From Pseudorasbora parva (taxonomy: Eukaryota; Chordata; Actinopteri; Cypriniformes; Gobionidae): a stretch of 64,000 nt of DNA. Every line of letters begins with the position of its first letter. The stretch's first letter is position 1. The stretch lies in NCBI RefSeq assembly GCF_024679245.1, contig NC_090188.1, positions 39,425,992 to 39,489,991 on the forward strand, read 5' to 3'. The notes beneath the pieces were generated by a model. The model searched no databases and was not told where the DNA came from. It worked only from the letters and a program-made list of their open reading frames with translations. A program made the position numbers and the translations under genes. Shown one piece after another: positions 10,101 to 21,779 of the stretch.

Positions 10101-12287
10101 GGGATCTTTGTTGGACATACCGTCTCTATAATACATTAAATAGAGAAGACGAGGTGAATTGTCACACTAAACCAAATAATGCATTAATCGGAACTAAGCT
10201 AACTAATCAAAATCATCATTCCTCTGCCTTGAATTAACTTTAATATTAATATAACAACAATATGTGCACAGTGAGTAAAAATAATGGCTGAAAGGGGGTT
10301 AAATATTTATGGAATAAGGCAGGTTTTTTTATTTGGCTTGACGACTATTTAAAAAAAAATTGTAGGAAGACCTTTGAGTGGAACACTGGACATTGTGCAA
10401 ATATGCAGTCCGACTAAAGAATGTCCCCGCCATTGCAAATACCAGACAAAGGATGACCTCTTCTATAATAAAGTGCCTTAATCATTAACTTTTCCAGTGT
10501 CCGGAAAGAGTTTCTGTCATACACTTCAGGAGTCTTAGCAAACTTTTATGGAGGCCAGTTTTTCCAACCTAATGGCTATATTGCACTCCAGTTTTTATTT
10601 TCGCCTTTTAACAAGTCTGTCTGGAGTTGTTGCTGAGTAATCATTGTAAGAACAGAAAAACGCCTCTCTCCCCATTCCGAGACTTACGGATGATAAAGTG
10701 GCATTTGATCACTTATTTTCCAGCACTGTTACACTTAATATTGTGCTACTTCTGCTTTACTGCAAATCCAAGTCATACCTTGCAATAATGAAATAATGTT
10801 GGTTGAAGGGAACTATACAACTTGACATTTGCATCTGCCAAAATTAGATTAGCGGTGTATAAACATCTCAAGATGACTGGCCTTTTGCAGAACTTTCAAA
10901 CAATCAGACTGTCTTGTTTGTAAGCTTGCTAGGAATTGATGTCACAATTTCTGAAACATGCTCAGCAATGCATGATCCTGATTTCACACTTTTGGACAAT
11001 TTACAGCCACCTTGGTGAACTCCGAACACCTGGTTGTTGTAGGACATAAATCAAACTGTATTCCGTGCATTAAGGCGAGAGGCACCAAATTATGCATGCA
11101 GCTCAAACATGGAGATGCCATAAACCTGTCTCCGCGGGTACATGACATGCTAAAGCAACAGAGTCTCACTCCCCTCGTGGCCATAAAACTGTATAATTTA
11201 ATCGTGACACGTGTGAAAAATATTACACAAATGAATGAGATATGAAAGTCTAGAGACATAGAGGAACATGGAGGCTTACCTTCACACAGCTTCTGCCTAA
11301 TAACTTCACGGATCTTTGCGATAGCTTTATAGTCTTTCACAGAAAAAACATAGGCCGATGATGGTTTGTTGGCAATGCCCCTGAGCTCCGCCTCCTCGGT
11401 CTCAGACCCGACGCCAATTGCGAAGAGAATTATCCCCTTTTTCCTCGCTGCTTCTGCAGCTGCCAGCACTTCATCTTGTGACTTCCCGTCCGTCAGAACC
11501 ACAGCAATTTTTGCAATGCCATTCGGACCTCGCTCGGACAGGGCAAAGAGTTTGTCGTTGGCAAACTTGATAGCCTTCCCTGTGTTTGTGTTCCCACCCA
11601 TGTATTCTATGGACTCCATGGCCTTGATGAGGTCATTACTTGAGAAATGTTTTCCCAGGGGGATATGTAAGAAGGGGTCGTCGCTATATTGCACCACCCC
11701 AACTTGGGTGAACTTCTGACCGATGTTGAAGCTCATGGTGATATTCACCAGCCACCGTTTGACAATCTCAAAGTTCACGTCATCCACACTCCATGATCCG
11801 TCGAGTATGAACACTAAATCACTTGGCGCTGTCCTACAACCTGAAATTGAGAAACAAAGACAATATTTCACACAGCATGAGTTGCCCATTTGACCTCCTC
11901 ACACTAAAAGACATTCACTTGGACACTTGACACCAAAGTTCAGTCTTTAATGTTTCCATGGTTCTGTTATCAAAGTATTGACAATATCAATACCCTGTGT
12001 TCCCAATTGGAGGACCAAATTGCTGAAGTTGCAGAAATTGTTGCATTTGCTCTGTATTAAGACAGCCACAATGAACACTGCATCATTAGGTCATGTTATC
12101 TGAGTCAATAGTCTTCATGCAACATACACTAATGAAGATGAGAGAAGCACGCTTACTTAATCTCATGTCCTCATCTTGTGCTGTGCAAAACAAGTGAAGG
12201 AGCATGAAGTAAAGACACCAAAAGACAAAATGCATGGATCTCATTTTGCAACCCATGTTCCTGAAGTACCAAGCTCCAGTTTAGCAC
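1023..12287 (-). CDS. col21a1: collagen type XXI alpha 1 chain, 5' part of gene (8 coding exons; 3' part beyond left edge)
   Basis: This is a secreted FACIT collagen of the extracellular matrix. Coding exons in transcript order are 12256-12157, 11840-11280, 10125-9960, 9871-9640, 7732-7559, 5930-5853, 5309-5301 and 1106-1023. All junctions are AG/GT and the joined frame is open for 1,404 nt (468 codons). Domain order is signal peptide, vWA, linker, TSPN/laminin-G-like domain, short Cys-containing linker, then Gly-X-Y. Blocks such as CRTAPSDLVF, GGLPPSYVFVAT, WDLWRI, RLLVTEEDVTLY and CDPEQNNRETACEI match my memory of human COL21A1 closely enough to name the orthologue; no alignment was run. 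The last exon in the window ends at a GT donor in the first Gly-X-Y residues, so most of the helix lies left of base 1. Introns carry many transposon remnants. Confidence 0.93.
1107..2965. other. col21a1 intron: mostly old interspersed repeat, no gene
   Basis: No exon-like Gly-X-Y frame was seen. From about 1490 the DNA looks like an old non-autonomous transposon (AATAGTCGAATATTTG motif). Two direct copies of AGTCATGCAGTGTGAA lie at about 2508 and 2586. At about 2707 GGGGAGTGAGGTTTAC matches a motif found again near 56690. Confidence 0.4.
2974..5010. mobile_element. fold-back DNA transposon with 8-bp TSD (hAT-like), inside a col21a1 intron
   Basis: The ends are GGTAACGCTTTA and TAAAGCGTTACC. 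Long inverted arms cover about 2974-3345 and 4695-5010; both carry GTTCCCCTCTTGTT and GTAAATTAAAGTGGTG motifs in opposite sense. The flanks are perfect 8-bp duplications AAAGTACC (2966-2973 and 5011-5018), as expected for the hAT superfamily. No transposase was seen. A TTAA-flanked element is nested in the centre. Confidence 0.82.
4006..4621. mobile_element. TTAA-target MITE (piggyBac-like) nested in the fold-back element
   Basis: TTAA duplications are at 4002-4005 and 4622-4625. Terminal inverted repeats start AGGGATACTTCACC and AGGGTTACTTCACC. Arms of about 160 bp (4006-4165 and 4445-4621) are near-complementary, including TAGTGGGCTAAG-type motifs. No coding capacity is visible; the superfamily is inferred from the TTAA target only. 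Confidence 0.75.
5301..5309 (-). CDS. col21a1: col21a1 9-nt microexon (Asp-Gly-Glu)
   Basis: GATGGAGAG lies between acceptor CATTTTTAG and donor GTATGT. It adds DGE between CEIPGV and CPDGPGD. The human protein, as I recall it, has FNGE-CLNG at this position, so the tripeptide fits a conserved spot. Both flanking exons are phase 0 here, so inclusion keeps the frame and skipping would too. Called by eye from splice sites plus homology. Confidence 0.72.
5853..5930 (-). CDS. col21a1: col21a1 exon closing the TSPN domain
   Basis: The 78-bp, phase 0-0 exon encodes 26 residues, FEIQKLRIYCDPEQNNRETA then CEIPGV. It holds the CDPE and ACEI cysteines that close the TSPN domain. The downstream FACIT gene has a 78-bp exon at the same place (62448-62525) that aligns residue for residue. 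Confidence 0.92.
5931..7558. other. col21a1 intron, no gene seen
   Basis: The stretch is AT-rich, with a short (CA)n at about 6146-6160 and T-rich runs near 7130-7160. Open frames here are short and lack collagen or other domain motifs. Confidence 0.5.
7559..7732 (-). CDS. col21a1: col21a1 TSPN exon B
   Basis: The 174-bp, phase 0-0 exon encodes KLFDEKWHQLRLLVTEEDVT, LYVDDLEIE, GIFINGKTQVGKYVSKET and TVP. It is the second half of the TSPN domain. Acceptor TTTTACAG borders 7732 and the donor is GTAAGT. Confidence 0.93.
9209..9568. mobile_element. MITE with ~45-bp terminal inverted repeats in a col21a1 intron
   Basis: ACACTTTATTTCGATGGTCC and CACTTTAGACATTCTACTA at the left mirror TAGTAGAATGTCTAAAGTGG and ATCATTAAAATAAAGTGT at the right. 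The right end stops about 65 bp from the donor of the TSPN exon. The element is interrupted at about 9256-9330 by an inverted copy of the DNA lying just outside its right end (see findings). No coding capacity. Confidence 0.7.
9640..9871 (-). CDS. col21a1: col21a1 TSPN exon A
   Basis: This 232-bp exon encodes MLFPGGLPPSYVFVATLKYK, then the WDLWRI strand, PQMAVTLNGLDRTVMFTTT and TQTVVFTKTPAK. That is the core of the TSPN/laminin-G-like beta sandwich of FACIT collagens. Acceptor CCCATAG borders 9871. The donor GTAAAC is at 9639-9634, and the intron starts within about 15 bp of an unusual inverted repeat (see findings). Confidence 0.93.
9960..10125 (-). CDS. col21a1: col21a1 exon linking vWA and TSPN domains
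   Basis: The 166-bp exon joins KLCE|E and reads ETVCPTKIPVNSRDAKGF, then DILLYLNLAKKAKK and ending DDLSENT|R. It is the start of the thrombospondin-N-like/laminin-G-like domain, including its first Cys. Acceptor TATTATAG is at 10127-10126 and the donor is GTAAAGG. Phase in is 1 and phase out is 2, matching both neighbours exactly. Confidence 0.9.
10126..11279. other. col21a1 intron, nothing recognised
   Basis: No splice-bounded exon, transposon terminus or simple repeat longer than a few units was recognised. Confidence 0.5.
11280..11840 (-). CDS. col21a1: col21a1 vWA-domain exon
   Basis: This 561-bp exon encodes residues 34-220, a whole von Willebrand factor A domain. The MIDAS metal-site motif is visible as DGSWS (D47, S49, S51), with the Thr loop GGNTNTGKAI and the Asp loop VVLTDGKSQDE. 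The domain ends IRQKLCE, whose Cys is the usual closing half-cystine. FACIT vWA domains mediate protein-protein contacts in matrix. The exon opens after acceptor TTTCAG (11842-11841) and ends at donor GTAAGCC just below 11280. An ATG at 11889, inside the upstream intron, is not the real start. Confidence 0.95.
12157..12287 (-). CDS. col21a1: col21a1 first coding exon: 5'UTR end and signal peptide
   Basis: The ATG is at 12256-12254. The exon encodes 33 codons plus one base and ends at donor GTAAGC (12156-12151). The product starts MGCKMRSM, followed by a hydrophobic stretch rich in F, L, W and M and a likely cleavage site near CTAQ, which is a typical secretory signal peptide. A good acceptor (pyrimidine tract then CAG) at 12288-12289 implies that at least one non-coding 5' exon lies upstream, at higher coordinates; I could not locate it. 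Nearby ATGs at codons 5 and 8 are alternatives. The split Ser codon (A|GT) joins exactly to the vWA exon. Confidence 0.85.
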
Positions 12288-15200
12288 CTGAAGAGAAATG
12301 AAGACAAGACATGCATTTCTTAGATGTCTCCACATGAATGCCATTGGATTCGCAGATGTTTAGTTTTATAGTATTGTTAAATGAATAACATGCTTTTTGT
12401 AATCAATGTAAACATCTCAACAAAAAAACAGTTGAGCTGCAGTTTTATTGCATTTGTTGTGCACAGGATACAATGCGGTTAATTCGGTCCATGCTAACAA
12501 AGATGGTTGTGCATTTCTAGGCTTGGGCATGAAAACCACAGAATGGAAATGATGATAATGTGTAACCTGTTTATGTAACTGGAACGAGAAACAGGCATAT
12601 TATGCAATACTTCTCTATCATTTGAGCATCTAAATTTAATTAATGACATCACTTAAATGCACAATTAGTCTTTAAAGGAATATCCAAAAAGCCAAGCTTT
12701 TGGTGAGATAAAATGGATTTGGGATGGGAAGTTTGGGGAGCTTAAATGTGAATAAAAGCATTTTGTTTCTTCATTCATCTGATAAAACTTGTTTATTAGT
12801 TGTAAGGTTCTCGTAATTTGTATGTTTGTTTTATGTACAAGTTGTAAAAATGCATAGAACTTTACACAGAAAAGTTTAGTAACTGATTATTCTCTCTACA
12901 ATCATGTCAACATGCATACATTTTGTGGCTACGCTTTTTGAACAGTAAGCATTTCAATTTTTCCCCCGAGTGTGAAAATCAAAATTGACTTCAACATTAG
13001 TGCTGTCGATTGAGCCTAACTTGTAATGAACAGTGACTAGTCCTTCTGGACTAATTTATTTTAATATTATTATTATTTTATAATAATGCCTGACAATCTC
13101 ACTAAGTAGAATGTCATGTTTTGAAATAGTTCTTCATCTAACTCTGGCTGCTGTTGGAAACTGTGTGCTGTTTCCAGCAAGAAAAATAACTGCAGACATT
13201 ATAAAAAACACTGTAATAAATGAAGACCAGATATGCTCCCTCTGGAAGGGGTGGGGTGTTTTTTGGCCTACTGATTGCTGCGGTCAAACAAAGATTCCCA
13301 ATTCAAGTTACCATCCTCACCAGCTGAGAGATCATGAGCATTACTGGAACACGAGTGACACTTTTATACATCCTTCAACCTTGACTAGTTATATGAGTGG
13401 GGTTTTCCAGTCTTTGACCTGGAGGTGTATCATGAGACAGCCATGGCAGAACTAGTGTGCACCTCAGATGTCACACCAACTGCCGGAATGTCTGATGCAT
13501 AAGACATAAAAAAAAACAGGGAAACACTGTCCTGTCGCCTGATTGGTTGAATTCTACTGGATTTCCTGGAGACGTGTGTGTCGTGAAGGCAAACCCTCTG
13601 ATGGAAAAAGAAAGCTGCAGTGTTTACAACTTTGATGAGTGTTTAGGATTGCTGGATTTTCAAAAGTGGCTTCCACATTTCTTGAATGAATCATGTATTA
13701 GTCATGCAAGCCCGGGGGGCATCGACTTTACATTTTCAAACCCCTTAACATGATGTGGAACAAAGTGAACTGCGATTGGTAGCTGTACATGTCAGTCAGA
13801 CGGCCTCTGGGAGTCTTAAGGTCTGACTATGCGAGAACTAGCCCTCACTCCGATGCTTTGCAGAGCCCAGCACAAGGGGAGGTGGAATGCTCCATTATTT
13901 CATGAGCATGTCTGCATGCTAAGCACCCCAGCCCATACCCCCCACCCACACACACTATTCCTTGGAACTGGACATCTTTCTGCCAGGGAAATTATAGCTC
14001 TGGACAATGACCAAGCTCATTTTCATGTGGCAAAGCCAAAGCAACTTTAGACCCCCCGAAAAAAAGATGCCGCAGAACGAACTTGAAATCACTATTCGGT
14101 AATGCACCATTACTCTCACGGAATTAATGACTACAGGTCTTGCACAAAAACTGGAAAGACATGTGTGTCTGCCAGTCTCAACCTCTAGCCATATGGCTTT
14201 TCTCTGCACCATGACCTTCTCATTGACCTTGGAAGTTATTGGGGACCTCCAGACAGTTTACGGTTCCCCAGGTCAAGATGAAGGAGACTTTGGAAGGGTA
14301 ATGTAGCTGGAATGCAACGTGTTTAAACATTCTCAGCTACCAAAAGGAATTTCCCCCTTCAATTTAGCCGAGAGTATCCTCTGCCTGTATCATCCAAAAC
14401 ATGACATTTAAATCTCAGTGGAATTTTAGCACGGGTAATTCATCGTGTTTGTAGTGATTCTTGTTTAAGATTTATTTCATGTTGATGGGTTTGGTCCAAC
14501 TGGATGTGGGAAGCAGGAAACTCTTGTTGAACAGCTGATTCCTCCCTGTCCTCCAGATGAGGCGTTAACCTGTCCGTTCTTTAAGCAGGAAAGCTGCCAA
14601 ATATGTATGCTTTATTTAGTCGGTTTCCCAGGAAAGGCATGTTCCGTGTAGCTCTAATTTCGCTCCACATCTGTAGTTACTCTTGATTTATTGTGTATGG
14701 CTTGTCTTGGATCAGTTATCTTCATGTTTTCTAACTGGCAGCCATTGTCTTAGTAAAACCTTTCTGCCTGTTTTCCATTGCACAGCTATAAATGTGCTAT
14801 TGTAATCCAGTGGTTTTCAATACCAAAATCAACAACTGCTGTAAGGCATGTTCAATTAGTTTGCCAACATGAGGGGAAAATAAATGGGGGGCCAAGTTCC
14901 TCCGGCTCCAATGGAATAGCCAAAACATTATATCAGAGAGACCGCTGAAACGATTTCACATAATCAAGACCGTAAAGGCAACAGTCTACCGAGGACAGAG
15001 CAGTTACGAGGGAGTTTCCACCAAGTTACGTACGTGATCAACATGCATGTCACACTCACAATTTGTTGGAGAATCTCTCTTTTGAGACCTTCCAGCTCTT
15101 CTATGCAGCCTTTTTTAATCACTGCTGTTAGCCAAACAAGGAAACACAACTCTTGTGAGTAAAGGAAAAGCCTAAATTGTTCCTTCGGTTGGATTGAATA

Positions 15201-15810
15201 ACTTGTCTGCACATTTACCCGTGAACCGGGTGCCGGACAAAGCCCTGTTAAATAATTCCATTCATTCTTGACTTGTGACAGTGGCAGGGACTGATAACCA
15301 TTCATTTCTAAGAAATTCACCATGTTGTCCCCGCACAATCAAAGACTTCAAAATAATCTGTCAGAAAGCACAAAGCGTTTGAGGTTCGAATTTTGCATCT
15401 TTTTAGATGTTTTTAAATGGAAATGCATCAGCCCTCCATAGACAATGACACACACCACCATCAAATGAAAAAAAAAAAAAAGTGGAGGATTTTCAAACAA
15501 GCCTTTTTATTTTTTTAAACAAATGACCTATTATGTTGGGGTTAGCCTTAAGATAATGAGATGTAAAACAGTATCTTCTACATGCTGGTTAAAGAGAATC
15601 AATGCATCATAACAGATAAAGACAGAAAAGACAAAGATTTACCAGAGTTTGAAGTGTGCACGGAGCTGAAGTCTTATTGAATAAAATCCCCCTTACTCAC
15701 TCTGTCCGGTGTCCCATGGTCAGGGTTGTGCAAAGCGCAGGGTTGGAGGAGGTGGGTTTGAGGAGGCTGCAGAGTTGCAGATGTGAGCCTGCCCTCTCCA
15801 TTCACCTTCC

Positions 15811-15812
<2 letters not shown>
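12288..15812. other. upstream of col21a1 coding start; no gene recognised
   Basis: Probably 5' intron, promoter region or intergenic DNA. Open frames at 13111-13753 and 14964-15338 have no recognisable domain and no codon pattern that I trust. A non-coding first exon of col21a1 is expected somewhere here or further right. Confidence 0.4.

Positions 15813-15894
<82 letters not shown>
15813..15894. repeat. (CT)n microsatellite
   Basis: About 41 uninterrupted CT units. Frames across it (poly Leu-Ser, Arg-Glu) are artefacts. Confidence 0.98.
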
Positions 15895-15897
<3 letters not shown>

Positions 15898-17046
15898 TTA
15901 CAGAGTTTGAAATAAGACGCAGATAAGGAGAACTTCACTAAATAGAAGAGAGAAGGAGTCAGCCCCCTTTTTGTGGAAGCAGAAGGAAAATTATAGTAAT
16001 TCCAATATTCGTCCAAGGTTCGGATTGTGCATGACAGCTGAGAGGATAAATATTGTAAGGGGGTTTTTAGGAATGAGCCAGAAGATTAGATAAGGGAACA
16101 TGCTTTCACATTCTCTCAGTCTAATTTGCGAGGTTAAAGGTTGTTGCCCGATTTTGCTTCGTATACTATGTTGTTCATTTTTTGGACAATTTTCTCAGTG
16201 TGTGTGTGTGGCCTTTTGTATGTCATTGATAATGATGCTGCATTTCTTGTTTTTGGTAAATTTGCATCTAAAACAGCCCATTTACAATATTGTGAAACAT
16301 GCTATATGATAAGACCCACATATCGTCCATTCTTAGAGCATTTAGACATCAGAAGCAGTTTTAAACATAAGACATGACAATTTATCCTCTACAAAATGTA
16401 ATTTTGGAAACAAGAAATGTCTACTATTGAGTGACTTGTGGATTTGAAAGCTGAAAATGTGCATCTCGTGGTTTTGGCTCTAAAAGTAACCTATGTGCTT
16501 TGGCTTATTGTGATTTTTCCAAAACATCTTTATGTTCTTCTCTGCTATATTGAGCACAGCTTTCTTGGCCTAATCTTTTAAATACTCTCATAAATTGGAT
16601 CATTTCGACTATGTTATTCATATTTTATGTGGAACAGTGCAGGACTGTAAATCAAATATAATCAAATGTAGTCAGTCATTTTAGATTCACAATCAGAAAT
16701 ATTTGGAACCTCTATGGTTATTATTATGTAATTGTGACAAATCCTTAATAAATGCCATTTAGGTTGAGGAATAAAATCTAATAAATCCAATGCTCAAAAG
16801 ATCAAAATCCAATGATCGTATATACCGGTAATTATCTAATGAATAGCATGTTTTTGTGACATATGAGGACACAAATGTGTATAATGACATGGGTATGACA
16901 CAGGTATTAGGTAATAGGTAATAGGAGAGGGTGAAATATGAGGACATTACCCTTGTCCCAACTTTTCAAAATGTTTATAAATCATACATGATGAGTTTTT
17001 TTTAGAAAGTGAAAATTCAGAATGTTTCCTGTGATGTGTAGGTTTA

Positions 17047-17228
<182 letters not shown>

Positions 17229-18274
17229 ACGCGTGCTCATGAGTCTGCTTACTGCACACCTGCAACAGCTCAGCTGTTTTCATAAAGAATCAGTGCAGCG
17301 TCTTTTATAAATTATATAAAACTAAAGACACTTTGGAGATATGAAAGATGCAATACCACTTTATTGGTACTCAAGATTGACATGAGACTGGCAGGAATTG
17401 TGTCTTCTGTACTCTTTGATATTATTTTTTATTACTATTATTAAAAAAAAAATTGCACAGAAAGAAGAAAGTCACAGGTTTTGTGTAAGTGAATAATGAG
17501 TATTGTCATGTGAGCTATTCTTTTAAAATACGGTAGGTTATTTGGTCAAGAATGAACAAATTATATTCTTCTCCCTCGCAAAGAGATACAGTTTCCAACA
17601 TCTGAATTTCTAAGAAATATATACGCCCACATCCTCTTGGATTCAATTTAGTCACTGTCAGCATGTTCTTCAAACACACCTAAGCTTTGCAGGAAGCAAA
17701 TTAAACACGTCTCCTTAATCAACACCCTCCAAGTAATCAAACTCTCGAGTGAAGGAAATTTGATCTGGACTCTGTACTTAACTTCAGCCAATTTTGGGGG
17801 AAACACTGTGCAGACTAAGCCCACCTGTTGATAATCACCTGCCAGACCAGCTCCTAGCTTGACAAATTTTACATCTGGGATTCCTGTGGCCATAATTGAT
17901 GCATTAACAATTGGAAGACTGGGAGAATCCTGCTGTAAGTAATGGGTATCCTCCCACAGGGCTTCTTGTAATTGAAAGGTACAGCTGGACTCTTAATACT
18001 TCATATTCTGTTGGGTTTGGAAAATGGCAACAAAGGCACGACCGTGAAGCGAGGGCCATGTTTGTTCCCTGAGTGGGGGAAACAGCAGTGAGGTGTCATT
18101 GCAAGAATGATGAATTGCAGTGTGGTTATGTAGTTTGGAATGCTCAAGCCAACTATTATCAAATGAGGAAATTGCGGAAAACGCTGAGAAGCTCTAGAAA
18201 CACAGAACATTTCAAAAGTATACCAAGCTATTCATTATTTTCTGAAGAAATGTTTTGTTGTATGGAATAAAAAA

Positions 18275-18775
18275 TAACACTCTAAAAAAAGCTTGGTTGT
18301 TTCAACCGTCAAAAATGGACAAACCCAACCACTGGTTTAAAATGTTAGGTCCCACTTTATATTAGGTGGCCTTAACTACTACTATGTACTTACATCAAAA
18401 AGTAAGTGCAATGTACTTACTGTGTTCATATTATATTGCAAAACACCTTTGCTGATATTGAGGTGGGATACGGGTAGAGTTAGGGACAGGTGTGGTGGTT
18501 TGGGTAGGTGTAAGGGAAGTGCCCAACTGTGTAATTACAAATGTAACTACAGAAATGAATTACAGATGTAGTTACATGCAGGTATTTTTAAAATGTAAGT
18601 ACAATGTAAAAACATGTATGTACACGATAATTGCATTGTATCAAATGATTCATTAAAATGTTACATAGTAGTTAAGGCCACCTAATATAAAGTGGGTCCA
18701 AATGTTAAATTAAAATGTAATTGGGTTTGGGTTTGTCCATATTGGACCGTTGAAACAACCCAGCATCGAGTGTCA
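18275..18775. mobile_element. MITE with ACACTC termini, host of a hAT MITE
   Basis: The left end CACTCTAAAAAAAGCTTGG with GTTGTTTCAACC and the right end GTTGAAACAACCCAGCATCG with GAGTGTCAC are inverted copies. GACAAACCCAA and TTGGGTTTGTCC pair further in. It resembles the palindromic MITE at 21953 and may be the same broad family. The centre is split by the element at 18348-18699. Confidence 0.65.
18348..18699. mobile_element. hAT-type MITE, copy 1
   Basis: The termini GGTCCCACTTTATATTAGG and CCTAATATAAAGTGGGTCC are inverted. The flanking duplication AAATGTTA is perfect (18340-18347 and 18700-18707). Eight-bp TSDs are the mark of hAT elements. Length is 352 bp with no coding capacity. A second copy in opposite orientation is at 51856-52250. 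Confidence 0.88.
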
Positions 18776-18970
18776 CAGTCAATACAATAAAATAGTCCTT
18801 CATTCTGTGGATTGCCTACATAAACGTGTAGCTTTATAAAAAGTGTGTGCACATGTTAAAATTCTGTTAGCCTTATAATCCAAAGTAATTTATGCTTAAT
18901 AGTACACTGTAAAATCGAATTAGACTAATTTAAAAAAGCATGCAAACTGATTGCCTTAAAAAAAGTTAAA

Positions 18971-21494
18971 TACACTGTAAAAAATTTATTGTCAAATTAA
19001 CAGTAACTTACTGGCAACAATTATCCAGTAGTTGCTGTATTTTATTCAACAGTAAAATTACTGTAATACTAACTACAGTAGTATTAAGCATACCGTAAAA
19101 TTAAAAACATTATTTTACTGTATTTTTACCATGTTGAAGTACAGTATTACACCGTTGATTTTTATTAATACTGTATAGTAGTATACAGTTATGAAATGTT
19201 ATTTTTATTTTTTTTATAGTGCTGCTTGTAACCGGTAGAATATGTAGAAAATTTACTTTTAAAGGCAAATAGAAAAAGAACAATTGAAGCTTTAACTGCA
19301 CAAGGTTTATTGTTTATTTTGAAACATATTTTTAATACATTAGTAATAATAATGTAATATAATACAACAATTAAAAACAAGATTTATGAAAAATGTATAA
19401 TTTAACCAGTGAACAACTGGTTACATTTCATCATGTAAAAATGATCCTGAACAGGTAAAAAAAAGAAAAATAGACAGGTTAAGATGAAGGCCAGGTGAGG
19501 CAAAAAGTGGGAGCAACAGCACTTCTGATAATCCTGCAACGAAAGATAAGCACAAATCAATCAGTGGCAAGACATACAACTACTAATCAAAAAACCTTTT
19601 TAGGGGAAATAATTTTGTGCCATTAATTGCAGCGGAATATCATAAATCAGCATAATTTTGTCTGATATTAACATTTGTCAATGTGTTTTTTATAATTATT
19701 TGAAAATTAGAAAAGGATATGTTTGCTGTGCTGGGTTAGTAGTACCTTGGCTGGTTTGTCATGGGTAAATATCACACTAAAACTGCAGTTAGCATCAAAT
19801 ATGTCATGTTGAGTGGTTTATTAACTTATTCATTCAAGTTCAAAACTGCTGATTCTCTTAGAAACAAAGCAAGTGGCGGTTTTAATAATAAATTATTAAG
19901 TCGTTCACTCAAATGATTCGTTCAAAAACAGATTTATTCAGGAACAAAACACTGCAGTGTCGCTTTAATAAGCTCTGCTCCGGCTTGGTTAAAACGTTTT
20001 TTGTAGAAAAAGAGCAAAAACAGACACACTCATGTCTAAAGTGTAATTTATCACTTTATGTAATTTATTAATATTTTTTTTGGACTGTTGTTTAAAATCA
20101 ATTAAATTATCATCACATTATTGGGGAAAACGTCTCTTTCGCTTTTGTGATATCACGCATTTTAAACTTTCAATGCGTCCCCCACCCCACCCACTTGAGT
20201 AACCAAGTCAGAACAACAATTACGATATTATAGCAGACAATAATGTAAATGTCACACCTAGCTTTGTCTTTGGGGAAAAAAAGGACTTTTGAACGCTTCC
20301 CTCAGTCCAGATAGACAGTCCAGATAGACTGAGGTAACCTTAAATGAGCGCGCAACTGCACAAGGTCCTGGCAGATCGCCAGTTCAGGTCATTAAAGACG
20401 TACAGAATAAAGTTGTGATTTACACGATAATAAGCGCGAATAAATCGATAAGAGCAATCGAAAAAAAATGTTTTAACAATAATCCGAGTCCAAACCTGTG
20501 GTATCAGATTTCAGTTTCATTTCCAAACCCTAATGAACGCGCAGGCGCTGGTAAATGGCAAAAAGATTCATGTTAAATTATTCTGACCTTATAAGAGTAT
20601 GCAATAAATCACATTTAACCTTACTAATCATGTAACGTTAGGCTATAAGCTTTCAACAAGGAAATCCGCTCTTGCCTTACATACGTTAATATAGAACATG
20701 CCGTGGGCAGTTCTTATTTAAACTAACGGTAACCTGTTACTGATCATTTGATTGCATTAAAAATATATAAAGATTCATCACTAACCAGATATTTATGGCG
20801 AACACTTTGCTGACAGAGACAACGACGCGATGCGGCCTGCGCTCTCAAAGTTGCTCAGGGAACTGAAGAGAGTTCTTCTTCATAAAATGGCAGCTTGATG
20901 TTATTTTTCGCGGTCATTTCGTACTACTGTATTTAAATGAACAGTATCATGTCCCGAACTACATTGTACACAGCGTATAGCAAAATGTTGAGAAATAAAT
21001 TCAATATCTAAATCGTGGTCAGCTATTCTAAATAATTTTAAATTATTAGAATCCATATAAATATACAAATGCTACTTACCAGACGAAGTTCCAGGTCAGC
21101 AGAAAAGACTGATGATGCACTGTCACGACAGAAAATCTTTCAAATGGCCTCTTGTGCACCAGCACCCCCCACTGACATAAATTAAGACTGTTAATAGTCA
21201 TCCAGTCCTGAAAATGTTTTATTTGTAGGCGATTTTACCTGCAGAATTGTGTGTTGTGTTTTTCGCGGTCAATTTGCACTGCTGTATTTAGATTTACAGT
21301 AGCTGATAATTTCCCAGAATGCACTGGAAATCTACAGTAAAATACTGTGAACTGTGTACACAGTACATAACATACAAAATAATACTGTGAAAGCAACAAA
21401 ATCTACAGTAACATAATGTAAATGTGTTATGCAGCAAGACACTGTTGAGAAAACAGTATAATACTGTGAAAACAACAGAAATCATTTACAGTGT
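18971..21494. mobile_element. long non-autonomous DNA transposon with ACACTGTAAA termini
   Basis: The left end TACACTGTAAAAAATTTATT and the right end AATCATTTACAGTGTA are inverted. ACAGTA-rich subterminal motifs occur on both sides (about 19000-19200 and 21290-21490). The 2.5-kb interior has no transposase frame. Boundaries are approximate and the superfamily is unknown. Confidence 0.5.
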
Positions 21495-21779
21495 AGAAAC
21501 TGTATACTGTACTGACAAATGCTTGGTTAGTATAGTTCAGATACTCGGGAGTACTAGTGTTACTGTAACTAACTAACACTAGGACTACTTGACAAATCAA
21601 GTTGTTGTTGTTTTTTTTACCATTGTTGTGTTTTGATGTTGAATGTTAATGTCTGTGTGTGACTCAAGCAATATGTTCAAATAAATATAGAGGGATTATA
21701 TTAACCCAATAAAAAGGTTCACAAAGTGAAGAAGATCATTATTTGACATGAAATAGTTATGGTATACATCATTCATAGA

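Noticed and set aside
11366..11719. 117-codon plus-strand frame
   Set aside because: It is the complement of the col21a1 vWA exon.
13111..13753. Two plus-strand frames that could be a small gene
   Set aside because: No domain, no splice support and no codon pattern; likely chance frames upstream of col21a1.
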